A DNA stretch of 64,000 bases, from contig CP053167.1 of NCBI GenBank assembly GCA_014607495.2, positions 8,556,001 through 8,620,000 of the forward strand, given 5' to 3'. This DNA comes from Carposina sasakii (lineage: Eukaryota > Arthropoda > Insecta > Lepidoptera > Carposinidae). A program made the translations under genes and the position numbers. Below are positions 55,501-64,000 of the stretch, piece after piece (the stretch's first letter is position 1; each line of letters starts with the position of its first letter). The notes under the pieces were generated by a model. It saw only the letters and a program-made list of their open reading frames with translations. It did no database searches and was not told the DNA's origin.

Positions 55501-58500
55501 GAAACAGTTAACAAACATTTTTTTTAAAGACATCATATTAATATTTAAAAATGTTAGTTTTGTAGGTACATTTGTCAATCGAATACATTGCTTGCAATAA
55601 AAAGAGATTTATTTCAAAAAAATTTTTCTTTCTCAGGGTTGGTTCCATAGAAAAATTGATATACAATATATAAAAAATATAATACGAGGTATTAAAATAA
55701 CAAGGTTGTCTTTTTACATCCTGTATAATATATAGGTAATATACGTCACACACTCACATGTTTTACGATTGCTTGGACTTTGCTTTTAGAAGTTACATAA
55801 GCAGCCTACGGATCCGTTGTTGCCTATACAGGTGTTTTTTCGTTACCACCCTTAACGAAGGGTACGTACTCTATACATCAAACAAAGTAAGTTTATGCAA
55901 AAAAAATGCTGGGAATCGATGTAAATTTTTTGGTCATTTTTTTTATTATATGATCGGGCGAAATCAGCATCCAGTGTTTGTGTTAGTTTTCTTATAGCCA
56001 GATTTTAATTATTTTTCCTGAAAAAATGTTGTTATACGCGTCTATGTGCATTTATGCTAAAAAACGCAGGCTATTTACTCAATTTTGGACCCTAATTTCT
56101 TGGGAACCAGTCACTTCCCATGTATGCTTCCATGAAGAAAAATGATCGTAATGTGTGGGAAGATTCCGCAGTATTCGGGAACGTTGACGTCCTCAAAACA
56201 CCCTGTATATACGCGATCATCAGTTGTCAGATTTGAGGGTCAATGTTCGAGGATCACCACTTACCTTATAAACGTCAAGCTCTTCGCAGAATATATCGAA
56301 TTCGCTATACAAGTCCTCCAGCATAGCTATCACCATCATAGGAGTGGTAGTCGCGCATATAGACGTGAAGCCAACTATGTCGCTGAACAGCATGGTTACG
56401 TTGTCATGGCTTTTGGCTTCTATCTTCTCACCTAAGAAAAAAACAACAAAGTAGTATTAGATCAGGGATTCCCAAACTTTTTTTTCTCATAGACCCTTTT
56501 CAAAAGTTAACTAATTCTCGTGGACCCCCTACAGGCCTACACCACATACAAATTAATTGTGAAGCCCCATTTTTTCACGCCAACGTAGACCCCCATCAAG
56601 TCTCCTGTGGACCCCTGGGGGTCCACCTGGACCACTTTGGGAACCACTGTATTAGATGATGATGATTATTATTATCACCTATAATGTTAACTAGTAAAAT
56701 ATCTGTAAGTGAATACCGCATAGCACGTATCTACGTACCTAAGTACCTACAATATTCTAACATGGAGTCAATATACGCAAAAAAAAAAATGCGAAGAAAT
56801 TTTGTCGAAGTTTTAAAACTTGTAAAAGTACTACATGTATGTATTGCATATAGACATGGCTGTGTTCTTACGATATGCACTGAAAGAGATGCAGCTGATG
56901 TATCCTGTGCAACACCGCACCAGCAAAAATATGTCTCCCCTAAATTCCCCTTATGGCGTAATTAGTGTCGTGTTAAAAGAAATTCCAGTAACTCAATTGC
57001 ATTCTATATAAAAGGAACCTATCCGATCAAAATTAGTTTATTGCCAGGTCAAACTAATATTTTAAAATTCGGACAGCACATAAATTCAACATGGCTGCCA
57101 CTCCCGTAAAATACCTTTAGTCCTTCATTACGGGTGGAGTCCATCAATTTCAATCATGCCACCATACCTAGGGTTGCCTACCGTCCTATTTTCCTAGGAT
57201 ATGTTCTGATTTTTGGGGTGTCCTGGGCTGTTCTGGATAGTTTTTAAGCATCATCCTGAGTCTTAAAGTTCTGACACATTCGCTGTCGGCAGATTTTCTA
57301 AGGGTGCCGACAGAGGGCAAATAAGCGTTAGCGGCACCTCTAGAAAGCCTAAAAGAAGCAAATATGTAGTCACCGGCACTGAATGTGTTAAAGACTTATG
57401 TTTTGAAATTTGCACGCCACTAACTCTCTCCAATCGTATTGCCACTGGGCTCGCAAATGTATAGTCCTGGCTTTTCATCGAAATGTCCTGGTATTTCTTC
57501 CTCAAATCCTGGTTTTCAAAGTTAAGATAGCAACCCTAACCATACCAGACTATTAATTTCGATTAAGACGAGAGACATTTTTCAAAGTCTATATTTGAGA
57601 AATTGACGATATTTTTTGGTTTCGTGGTTTACTTTGAACCAACCTATTTTACAATAAGGTCATTTACAATTTTTTTATTTGTATTTATCGAAAGGTCATA
57701 AAATAAAATAAACATTTGCGAAAGAAAGACTTCGCTAGCGTGAAAACTTTCCGGGATAAAACGATTTCAAAATCACACTTTTAGACTTGCCAAAAAAACG
57801 CTCCATACAAACGGCTACCTCGACGTGACGTCACTCTTTAAGCAACTTATATGCGCGTAAAAGAACTTTTGTTCTTCAGCTATATTAATTATTGCGATTA
57901 ATGGTCACAAAACAAAAGTTGCTGTAAATGATGCAGTGATGTTGTAATTTTCAATTAATTTCACATTTAAAAAATGAACTTGCCCACTTAACTTTGATGG
58001 CTTATTACTACCTCATTTGGACACATAATCAAATTGTAATTTTAGAGATAGGTATGATTTTGATTATTTATTCTGATAAGAATAAGATGTTATTAAGATT
58101 CAACTATAGGAATCTACTCCAATACATCTAGTTGTACCATATCCGACAGCTAGAATAAGACGTCGTATTAGACGATTGTCACCATCGAGATGATAAAGTA
58201 ACCAGGCTTTGATAAACAGGTTAGTTGGTTGAAAGTGCTATAGAAGTCGTCAAGTTCACCTTTGTGTTTTATTTGAGTACACATTGCATGTAAATTGGCT
58301 ATTTAACAATAAAGATATAGTACAAAAATCTATTTCCATTATTCTGTACTTTAAATCGACAATAGCACCAATTATAATAACTTGAGAAACATAATACCTT
58401 CCATTAGATACCATTTTTATTTAATAGCTCGTTAAATATTGACTGAGGCCTGAGTTTTTTACAACTAGCAGCTGGCCACGGGTTCGTTTGTGTAAACTTT

Positions 58501-61500
58501 AGAATTTACCGTTCTTATAGAGATTTCAGGAAATCCTTTACACTTCCAAAGTAACAAACATGCCCTCCGGCTTCCTACGCAGTGTATTCGTCTTTGCGTT
58601 GTCTGTCAATCACTCAATAGTTTTATATAATACAATGCTGTTCCTTCGTCTGCTTAGACTACAGAATGTAGCCTATTGGTTGGGTGCTCGATGAGAGCAC
58701 CAACTAACAGTTACAACTTGGGACTTTAAAATGTCAAATGGCTGGCTGTCGTTAAGTTTAATATAAATAATATTCCGATATAGTAAAAAGTAACAGACAG
58801 TCCTCCGAGTTTTCCGTATTTGGCCACCGCGGGCGCTGCGATCGATTCGTGGTTCCCCACCTCCTGCTTTGCACCTAGCGAATAGCCTTCTCTGTACTCC
58901 TATATAATATTGTATGCAAAATTTCAAGAAGATTGGTTGAGTAAATAAATGGTGAATAGCTAACAAACAAACAAACTTACTTTCATTCATTTTAAGCATT
59001 TATAATATTAGTTGAGATTGATTAATTAAAATTTTCTTACGTTTAAATTTATCGAAACCATTTACTCCCAAATTTTATTTTACGTGTAAAATATTGATTT
59101 GAAACGAAGTTTTATATGAAGAACATTGATACTCCACTCCAATAGCGAGTTAACAGCATATTGTCCATTTTGCATATGAAAACGCCACGTCAAAGTTTAG
59201 TTTCCAACTACGAGCAAAAGCAGTTGGTTGACCAATTTAATTAGGGATGGCTTACATTAGATCGACGACACGATCGTTATGAATAGCTAACGTTTACCTT
59301 TGACATGGTATAGAAATTGCAGCAGTAAATTTCCATACTTTATATATAAACGGCATCTTTGTAAGATATCGGATTTTATAAACCATAACTTTGATAAGCC
59401 GAACGGGATGGCGGAGATCTGTGGAGGCCTTCTGCCACATCTAGGGGACACAGGAACATAATTTAAGACAACTTTGTGAGATGTCACGTTTTTTAAAGGG
59501 GTGAGATGTTCAGTTTCTTTTCTGAGTAATATTTTATATTTACAAAATTATTTGGCGATAGTAAAATTTTCTCATTTCCTTTTTATGAGAAGTTAACTAT
59601 GATAGAACGAACAAATTTATCTGTCACGTAATTTTTATCAAAGTTGTCTGTCGAGTAAAATCAAAACAATCCACTTAGTAAAACAACACATTAACGTAAA
59701 AAAAGAGAGTATTCATTCATTCACATTCCTTTTCCGTAAAAACAAACGCAATCAAGGTATAGCTCTGTAACAAATATTTGCATTAATTTTTAGATGGTTG
59801 TGAACTTTAGTTTTGTAAACAGTACAACGCTTCTTTAAACAAACAATCAGTATCTAACTACATTAAACAAGCACTGAGAAATAATAACTAGGTTGTGCCG
59901 AAAAATAACCGATTATTAGTGAGGACGGTCTACTATATTTATTGTACTATCCCTTAGATTGAGCTAACAAACTAAACTAGATTAAACATGTTCTAGAAAT
60001 CAGAGGGTTCGAGGAAATTGAGAAGGTTAGATTTACGACGTTACTGTATAGTCAGCAAAAAAATTAGTCTTGAAGAATTAAAAAATGAAAAATTACTTTC
60101 TTTTATAGAAACATATTATTAAGAATTTCTTAATAAGGTTAATTCGTGGTGTTTAGACTGTGTGTTATACTTAAGGTCGTGGTTTGTACATATGTTAAAA
60201 TATTTTTTATAGGGTAGCATTAGCAGTGTGGTGGGCCTTTGAGCAAACGGCAGTAACATTGTGTTGTGCCCTGGGGGAGGCCAACGTCCAGCAGTGGATT
60301 GCAATAGGCTGATTCGTATGTGATTTAGCTGTGCCTTCGATCTTATGATACATTATTAGACGTCCAAGATTATCAAATTTCAACGATAAAATTATCACGA
60401 ATTCGTCATTAAAAATGTAGAAGCTATTTAATCAGCAAAGCTCTTCAATGAAAGACACATATTTCAATAGAACCCTTAATCTTTGTCAATTGTAAATTAC
60501 GCGATGCGAAACTACACGAAGTTCGAAACACTTCGATTGTTTAAGTTCCATAGGGGAAGGTTGATTAATTATTATTGTGAATTCATTGAACGTGAATTAT
60601 TATCGCCATTAATTATGTGAAACACCTATTAATTTTGGCGTATTAAAATTGCTATCTTAGCCACGGGACTTATACAAATTATAGGGCAATAATCATCAGT
60701 TGTAGTACTATTCTATGCTGCTCTGGGAGTAAAAAAAAAACGTATAATACTACAGCTGCTTCTCTTCCCGGGCATACTGTTCAAGTCAGTAGAGGGACAA
60801 GAGGGTCTTGGTGTTTTGTAGGCGATGGGCTGACCACCTGTCACTACTAATCGAACTTGTACATCTCAACTACCTATATACCTCTCAAAAGCGATGCTAG
60901 CGACAGTAACTCTGGACTAAAGTACTGAAAAAAATTATGTTTGACTAGTGGACGCCCGCGACTCCGTCCGCGTGGATGTCGTAATTATCCGGGATTTAAA
61001 AAAAATCCCGGGATAAAAAGTAGCCTATATGTTAAATGGGACCTGTCACAATATATTACTGATGACAGTGGCCCGCCCTCGCTTCGCTTCATTAGCTACA
61101 ACTTCATATGAAGCTACAGCGGTTTTCGTAAATATTTGGAACTCCCGTTGGTTCCCTTCCCGTGGGAATTTCTGGAAATCCGTTCTTAGAGCTTCCTCAT
61201 AGTCTCTAATACGATTTAAGCTTCGTAAAAATAGCGGTTTTCGTAAAAATTTGAAATTCCCGTAAGTCACCTTCCCGTGGGAATTTGTCCCCAATGAACA
61301 TATATGCCCGATTTCAGCTTCATATGTATAGCGGTTTTCGTAAAAAATATAGAAATCCCGTTGGTCGCCTTCCCGTGGGAATATCGGGAAATTCTTATAT
61401 CTTATGTTCATCCAGGTCCAATAAGCATTCTAACAGTGAAAGAATTTTTGGAATCGGTCCAGTAGTTTTTGAGCCTATTCACTACAAACAAACAAAGTTT

Positions 61501-62459
61501 TCCTCTTTATAATATTAGTACGAGTATGCTGGGTGTAAAATGACAACGTTGTTCTTTTAATACCTCGTATTCTTTGTAACATCACGATCATTTTTACTGG
61601 GTAACCACGGGTTTCCAAGATATTGAGGTCCAAAGTTACATGAATATCAGAATTTTTTAAAGTAAATCCACCTGGAAACAGTTAACAAACATTAATTTTA
61701 AAGACACCATATTAATATTTAAAAATGTTAGTTTTGTAGGTAAATTTGTCAAATTGCTTGCAATAAAATTTTTTTTTTCTTTTTCCAGGGTTGGTTCCAT
61801 AGAAAAAAATTATCGTTACGTTACAAAGAATACAAGGTATTAAAATAACTATTAAAATAAAGTATAGATATACAGGTAGTCTGTTACAAACTGCGGTCAC
61901 CAACCCGCCTGCCCAGCGTTTGACTATGGGCAAATACCCCCCATGGCAGTTTTATGACGTGCCCTGGGGGAGGCCTACGTCCAGCAGTGAACTGCAATAG
62001 GCTGATGATGATGATGATGATGACAGGTATTCTAGAGCCTGAGAAAGGACATAGGCTACTTTTTATCTCAGAAAATATTTTTATTCCGGATAATTTCGAT
62101 ATTTTGTTTTTTTCTGCAGTCTACGTAATAGTTCAGGTATATGTAGTTAATGTGGAAGATTTTAACTACCATACTTAAGGCCGGTCAATACCAGTCGGTC
62201 GAAACATAATATGTTTTAAACTATCATGTCGAATACAGCATTTATATCATAGGTTCGTTTGAATATCAGCATAATTTTAATTGTTATTGTATGGTGCGTA
62301 AAACTAGTATTTTTACTTACCTAACCATAGTCTCTTCGCAATATGAGGTGGGAATATTAAATGTAGCAGACTGACGTTCTTCTCTCTCTCTTTGTCTACC
62401 GCTTTGCTGGCTTCTTCTATGGAATTCTTTATTTTGTCCATTCTTCTTCGTAAGCTGTC
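49455..62459 (-). CDS. Soluble guanylate cyclase alpha subunit, 3' part of gene (six exons)
   Basis: Nitric-oxide receptor cyclase subunit: with a beta subunit it converts GTP to cGMP in the cytosol. Exons, 5' to 3' on the - strand: 62459-62321, 56431-56265, 54315-54172, 52620-52466, 50514-50373, 49532-49455. All introns are GT-AG, and the phases agree at every junction. Together they give 274 residues: end of the coiled coil and [15 protein letters not shown] linker, the class III cyclase domain ([61 protein letters not shown]), and a C-terminal tail ending [14 protein letters not shown] and GDAYC hold the two metal-binding Asp residues that mark the alpha class; beta subunits have SGIVGF and GDKY instead. 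H-NOX, PAS and most of the coiled coil must lie beyond 64000. Introns of 0.8-5.9 kb are filled with repeats. No stop or frameshift is seen. One departure is TMLKYCLFG where the family usually has MPRYCLFG. Drosophila Gyc-alpha-99B is the likely orthologue class. Confidence 0.93.
49928..50157 (-). mobile_element. RTE-type LINE 3' end in sGC intron
   Basis: TTATTGCAGTCCACTGCTGG, CCACGCTGGGCAGGCGGG and ACACGGGAGGCGCTGCTGCC. It lies between the last two cyclase exons, in sense with the gene. Confidence 0.65.
50373..50514 (-). CDS. sGC alpha exon: post-cyclase segment
   Basis: 142 bp, too short and split for a long open frame. Acceptor CTTCTTTCGCAG, donor CAG|GTAAGG. Completes Asp, then [20 protein letters not shown] and [16 protein letters not shown]. 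The FPGF...PR...LP-x-x-FP...GTCHFL pattern matches the alpha-subunit C-terminal region. GC content is far above the flanking introns. Confidence 0.9.
50515..52465 (-). other. sGC intron, AT-rich with a SINE
   Basis: Mostly AT-rich without recognised repeats. At 51462-51515 CAGCAACTAGTTGCGAACAA and CGCAACTAGTTGCAGACAAA form a two-copy GCAACTAGTTGC palindrome. A tRNA-derived SINE head is at 51990-52150. Confidence 0.5.
51990..52150 (+). mobile_element. tRNA-derived SINE head
   Basis: ACGCTATAGGTCCTGGGTTC and GAATCCTGGTAGGTGCAAAC carry the same B-box region as the SINE at 63545-63740. Flanking sequence differs after GCAAAC, so it may be a different or chimeric subfamily. Confidence 0.55.
52466..52620 (-). 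CDS. sGC alpha exon: cyclase core
   Basis: 155 bp. Acceptor TTTCCAACAG, donor [45 protein letters not shown], ending KINVSPTTY plus two bases of an Asp codon. The open frame continues upstream into the intron, but the phase-0 acceptor fixes the exon start. Confidence 0.93.
52621..54171 (-). other. sGC intron
   Basis: AT-rich. About 54005-54050 (GAAGAAATCTCTATCAGAGA, GCTCGCCTTTGTACATTATC) is a fragment of the CR1-like LINE 3' UTR in the opposite orientation to 33445-34015. The remainder has no recognised element. Confidence 0.45.
54172..54315 (-). CDS. sGC alpha exon: second metal-binding motif
   Basis: 144 bp, exactly 48 codons, phase 0 at both ends. Acceptor ACCATAG, donor [28 protein letters not shown] contains the second metal-binding Asp. 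It ends HEGDPIK, which joins directly to MRIGLHTG. Confidence 0.93.
54458..54712 (-). mobile_element. RTE-type LINE 3' end in sGC intron
   Basis: CAGCTTATTGCAGTCTACTG, GAGCACGCCACTAGGCTACT, AGCACGGGAGGCGCTGCC, GGGCAGGCATGGGGTGGTAC. Full-length module with several substitutions. Confidence 0.65.
55140..55320 (-). mobile_element. tRNA-derived SINE with extended 5' block
   Basis: Inverse of 14257-14402: AAAATTATTAATAAAGAAAA, GTGGGAATCGAACCCACGAC, CTAAGCCACCGGCTCAATTA, then GATGACGAATTTTACCATCT. Match on both sides of the tRNA-like core confirms that the unit is longer than a simple tRNA plus tail. Confidence 0.7.
55338..55723. mobile_element. MITE, CTGGGTGTAAAAAGACAAC family
   Basis: Left CTGGGTGTAAAAAGACAACT, right GTTGTCTTTTTACATCCTG: inverted termini of about 19 bp. 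386 bp. Interior TTTAATACCTCGTATTCTTT faces AATACGAGGTATTAAAATAA. A second copy with a damaged right end is at 61529-61875. TA flanks the left end (ATA|CTGGG), and TATA follows the right end. Confidence 0.7.
55829..56205 (+). mobile_element. MITE, CAGGGTG family, in sGC intron
   Basis: CAGGTGTTTTTTCGTTACCA at the left, ACGTCCTCAAAACACCCTG at the right, TA on both sides, 377 bp. It lies 60 bp downstream of the donor of the SDIVGF exon. Confidence 0.75.
56265..56431 (-). CDS. sGC alpha exon: first metal-binding motif
   Basis: 167 bp. Acceptor TTTTTTTCTTAG, donor AAG|GTAAGT. Encodes [26 protein letters not shown] and [10 protein letters not shown], ending in ELDVYK. Asp of SDIVGF is the first metal ligand. 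An hAT MITE starts 31 bp upstream of its acceptor. Confidence 0.93.
56463..56649 (-). mobile_element. hAT-type MITE beside a splice acceptor
   Basis: Begins CAGGGATTCCCAAACTTTTT and ends GACCACTTTGGGAACCACTG, flanked by a perfect 8-bp duplication TATTAGAT (56455-56462 and 56650-56657). 187 bp. It is the inverse of 38213-38364. It inserted between the branch-point region and upstream intron of the cyclase exon at 56265-56431. Confidence 0.9.
56658..57168 (-). other. sGC intron, SINE-like fragment
   Basis: A SINE-like 3' block lies at about 56885-56935 (GATGCAGCTGATGTATCC, ACACCGCACCAGCA). No exon on the - strand; the + frame at 56684-56965 crosses it and is not supported. Confidence 0.4.
57169..57538. 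mobile_element. hAT-type non-autonomous element
   Basis: Begins TAGGGTTGCCTACCGTCC and ends AAGATAGCAACCCTA, flanked by a perfect 8-bp duplication ACCATACC (57161-57168 and 57539-57546). Short hAT-like inverted termini (TAGGGTTGC). 370 bp, no transposase; the 80-codon - strand frame inside is not recognisable. It lies in the large cyclase intron. Confidence 0.85.
57547..60224 (-). other. sGC intron
   Basis: No exon or recognised domain. A repeat-like segment lies at about 58790-59015: GTATTTGGCCACCGCGGGCG, AATTTCAAGAAGATTGGTTG, then CAAACAAACAAACTTACTTT with TTATAATATTAG, the tail style of the 7050-7645 family. The rest is AT-rich. Confidence 0.45.
60225..60317 (+). mobile_element. RTE-type LINE 3' end, short
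   Basis: GTGCCCTGGGGGAGGCCAAC, GTCCAGCAGTGGATTGCAAT, AGGCTGATT. 5'-truncated copy in the sGC intron. Confidence 0.6.
60710..60885 (+). repeat. Interspersed repeat, copy of 33245-33430
   Basis: TTCTATGCTGCTCTGGGAGT, AGAGGGACAAGAGGGTCTTG, GATGGGCTGACCACCTGTCA. Nearly identical to the 33 kb copy over about 165 bp. Confidence 0.6.
60945..61070 (-). mobile_element. Helitron-like 3' end, inverted
   Basis: GACTAGTGGACGCCCGCGAC, TCCGTCCGCGTGGATG, then AAATCCCGGGATAAAAAGTA and GCCTATATGTTAAATGGGAC. The CTAGT terminus and stem face left. It joins directly to the 61075-61520 repeat, so the two may be parts of one composite element. Confidence 0.5.
61075..61520 (+). repeat. Interspersed repeat, copy of 7050-7645 family
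   Basis: CCGCCCTCGCTTCGCTTCAT, GCGGTTTTCGTAAATATT, CCCTTCCCGTGGGAATTTCT, iterated. It ends AAAGTTTTCCTCTTTATAAT with ATTAGTACGAG. Confidence 0.6.
61529..61875. mobile_element. MITE, CTGGGTGTAAAA family, right end damaged
   Basis: CTGGGTGTAAAATGACAACG, TTTAATACCTCGTATTCTTT, AGGGTTGGTTCCATAGAAAA. A second copy of 55338-55723 with small deletions and a rearranged right end. Confidence 0.6.
61888..62025 (+). mobile_element. RTE-type LINE 3' end with (TGA)n
   Basis: CTGCGGTCACCAACCCGCCT, GTGCCCTGGGGGAGGCCTAC, GTCCAGCAGTGAACTGCAAT, AGGCTGATGATGATGATGA. Good copy with its microsatellite tail. Confidence 0.65.
62037..62135 (+). mobile_element. Degraded Helitron-like 3' fragment
   Basis: ACATAGGCTACTTTTTATCT, ATTCCGGATAATTTCGATAT, TTCTGCAGTCTACG. 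The terminal stem-loop is not preserved. Confidence 0.35.
62321..62459 (-). CDS. sGC alpha exon: coiled-coil end and linker
   Basis: 139 bp. Acceptor ATTGTTACAG, donor GTAAGT after TTAG. Encodes [17 protein letters not shown], then [19 protein letters not shown] and KRLWL. The helical segment pairs with the beta subunit's coiled coil. It leaves one base of the next Gly codon (phase 1). Confidence 0.9.
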
Positions 62460-62548
62460 CTGTAACAATGTCATGAATTAGCTAAAAGTCGCTACCAGTT
62501 AAAATTTATTATTACGAAAAAAAAATCTTCGACTTAAATTAGAAAAAA

Positions 62549-62976
62549 ACATAATTTAAAAAATCCTAAAACCCGACTGCTTAAAAAAGAACCAAATAAT
62601 GTACATAATAAAAAAAATGAAAAAAAAAAACAAGCACTTAGATGTCCGGTGGTCTAGAATTCTATAATATTATTATGTAATGAATACTATTGAAGAACAT
62701 AAAATATTTTCTAATGATCGTAACATAACAACTGAACAGCCAGGATCCATTGAAATATTAGCTCGGCTGTCGGATAATGGAGCCCGACTGTTCCCGAGTT
62801 GTTGTTACGATCATTAGAAAATATTTTATGTTCTTCAATAGTATTTATTCCATATTATAGAATTCTAGACCATCGGACATCTAAGTGCTTGTTTTTTTTT
62901 CTTTTCAGTTTTTTTATTATGTACATTATTTGGTTCTTTTTTAAGCAGTCGGGTTTTTGGATTTTTTAAATTATGT
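62549..62976. mobile_element. Foldback element with about 180-bp arms
   Basis: Left arm 62549-62733 (ACATAATTTAAAAAATCC, ACCCGACTGCTTAAAAAAGA, CACTTAGATGTCCGGTGGTC); 63-base centre; right arm 62797-62976 as its inverse (GACCATCGGACATCTAAGTG, AAGCAGTCGGGTTTTTGG). The arms are highly similar. The element starts 90 bp upstream of the coiled-coil exon of the cyclase gene. Confidence 0.85.
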
Positions 62977-62998
62977 ATTTAATTTTATACTTTTTATT

Positions 62999-63459
62999 TT
63001 ATGAGTTCCTAGCTAATAGATACGCTTCAAGAAACATGCTCAACATGCTCGGCAGCAAGAAGTTTTCGTCTTGCTGCTGTCTAAAAAGTTATATGTGAGA
63101 ATGGTGGTTACGCAACTTTCAATCGATATATATCCTCAACGGTTGGCCAAATCGAAAAATGTTGAAAAAAAAAAATGATAGTGATTTTTAAATACCTATT
63201 CAACGATACCCCACTCGATATAGTTTGTTGACTTTAGTTTTTTTCATTTTCACAAAATGGCGTCCAGTAGTCCCCATATTGGATTTTCACTAATGTCATG
63301 TCTTTAGTGACACTCCCCGAACTAAGAGAAATCGATTGACGTATGAATCATAAAAATCGGTTGAGGCGTTTGGTCTGTGTAGTGCTTCAAAGGGACATAC
63401 ATACATACATACATAGGCTGTTAAATACAATACCACTCCTTTGCGTCGCGCAGTCGGGT
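62999..63459 (+). repeat. 460-bp repeat, copy of 30399-30858
   Basis: Same blocks as at 30.4 kb, ending CCACTCCTTTGCGTCGCGCA then GTCGGGTA. Its GCAGTCGGGT end is the inverse of the ACCCGACTGC at 62571-62580, so 62571-63459 may be one transposon with the foldback in its left part. Confidence 0.6.
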
Positions 63460-63544
63460 AGTATTTCTAAGAATAACAGGAACGATATTTATTTTGATTG
63501 AATTCACAGCGATAAATATTTAAGATAGGTATGTATGTACTCTG

Positions 63545-63740
63545 GTTGGTAGTGGCCCTGCCTGTGACGCCATAGGTCCTGGGTTCGAATCCCGGTAGGT
63601 GCAAACATTGATGTGATGAATATCGATGTTTGTTTCCGAGTCATGGATGTTTATATACTTATCTATGTATTTATATACTGTTGCTTAGTACCCACGACAC
63701 AAGACCTTAGGGATCTTAGTGTGGGATTAGGTCAATGTGT
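63545..63740 (+). mobile_element. tRNA-derived SINE
   Basis: GTAGTGGCCCTGCCTGTGAC, CCATAGGTCCTGGGTTCGAA (B box), TCCCGGTAGGTGCAAACATT, ATGAATATCGATGTTTGTTT, CGAGTCATGGATGTTTATAT, GTACCCACGACACAAGACCT. The most complete copy in the window of this common lepidopteran SINE. A partial inverse is at 26030-26160. Confidence 0.7.
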
Positions 63741-64000
63741 TGTGAAGTGTGTGAATGTGTGTGTGTGAATATGTTACTATCTTTATATCGATTACATACG
63801 TAACCTGTGTACGTAACTGAAATAAATAATGAAAATCAGTTTAACCATCAATCAGTCTTTGAAATTGGAACAACTTTTACCAATCAAAAAGTATTGTTCG
63901 CTTTTCAAAGCATTCTATTGGCTGTTTAGTTTCCGATTACAAAAAGGAGTGAACTTCCCTTTATGTACATTTTCCGATCCATATATTTTTAACTTCGAAT
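63741..64000 (-). other. sGC intron continuing off the window
   Basis: GTGTGTGTGAATATG run, then AT-rich sequence. No upstream cyclase exon is seen before the window ends. Confidence 0.4.

Noticed and set aside
58673..58999. 108-residue - strand frame in the cyclase intron
   Set aside because: It covers a repeat-like segment with a CAAACAAACAAAC tail and has no cyclase or other domain similarity.

Overview
The window reads as nuclear DNA of a moth or butterfly. It is AT-rich, its genes are split into many small exons with GT-AG introns, one locus matches lepidopteran midgut trypsins, and most of the rest is old insect transposon debris: RTE-type LINE ends with (TGA)n tails, tRNA-derived SINEs, Helitron-like ends, MITEs and hAT-type elements. 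The order Lepidoptera is inferred from recognising these repeat families; no species is claimed.

Only two host loci are well supported. (1) A tandem pair of trypsin-like digestive protease genes lies on the + strand at 9.3-14.9 kb. The downstream copy (12746-14849, four exons, 259 residues) looks intact: TATA box, signal peptide, RIVGG activation site, full His/Asp/Ser triad, Asp189 and an AATAAA signal. The upstream copy (9335-10963) is a pseudogene: active-site His and its neighbouring Cys are replaced, the third exon is absent, and the last exon has a stop and a 7-base insertion. (2) The 3' half of a soluble guanylate cyclase alpha-subunit gene lies on the - strand. Six exons between 62459 and 49455 join in phase to 274 residues, covering the end of the coiled coil, the whole cyclase domain and the C-terminus. 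Its 5' part runs off the right edge of the window.

Region by region: 0-9 kb is repeats with no gene. 9-15 kb holds the trypsin pair. 15-17.7 kb has a fresh-looking interspersed repeat and a decayed non-LTR reverse transcriptase with a zinc-finger/restriction-like endonuclease-type C-terminus. 17.7-29 kb is gene-free, with foldback elements, an 86-bp tandem repeat, GC-rich elements and MITEs. 30-34 kb has RTE and CR1-like LINE fragments. 34191-36202 is a complete non-LTR insertion bounded by a 13-bp target-site duplication; it keeps ORF1 and the start of the endonuclease but lacks the reverse transcriptase. 36-44.7 kb has paired palindromes, a possible solo LTR, an hAT MITE and a GC-rich island. 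44.7-49.4 kb is very AT-rich and contains one unexplained 126-codon reading frame. From 49.4 kb to the right end the cyclase exons are embedded in transposon-filled introns, with one hAT MITE only 31 bp from a splice acceptor.

The two host loci do not appear functionally connected. I found no CRISPR array, rRNA, clear functional tRNA gene or bacterial-style operon.
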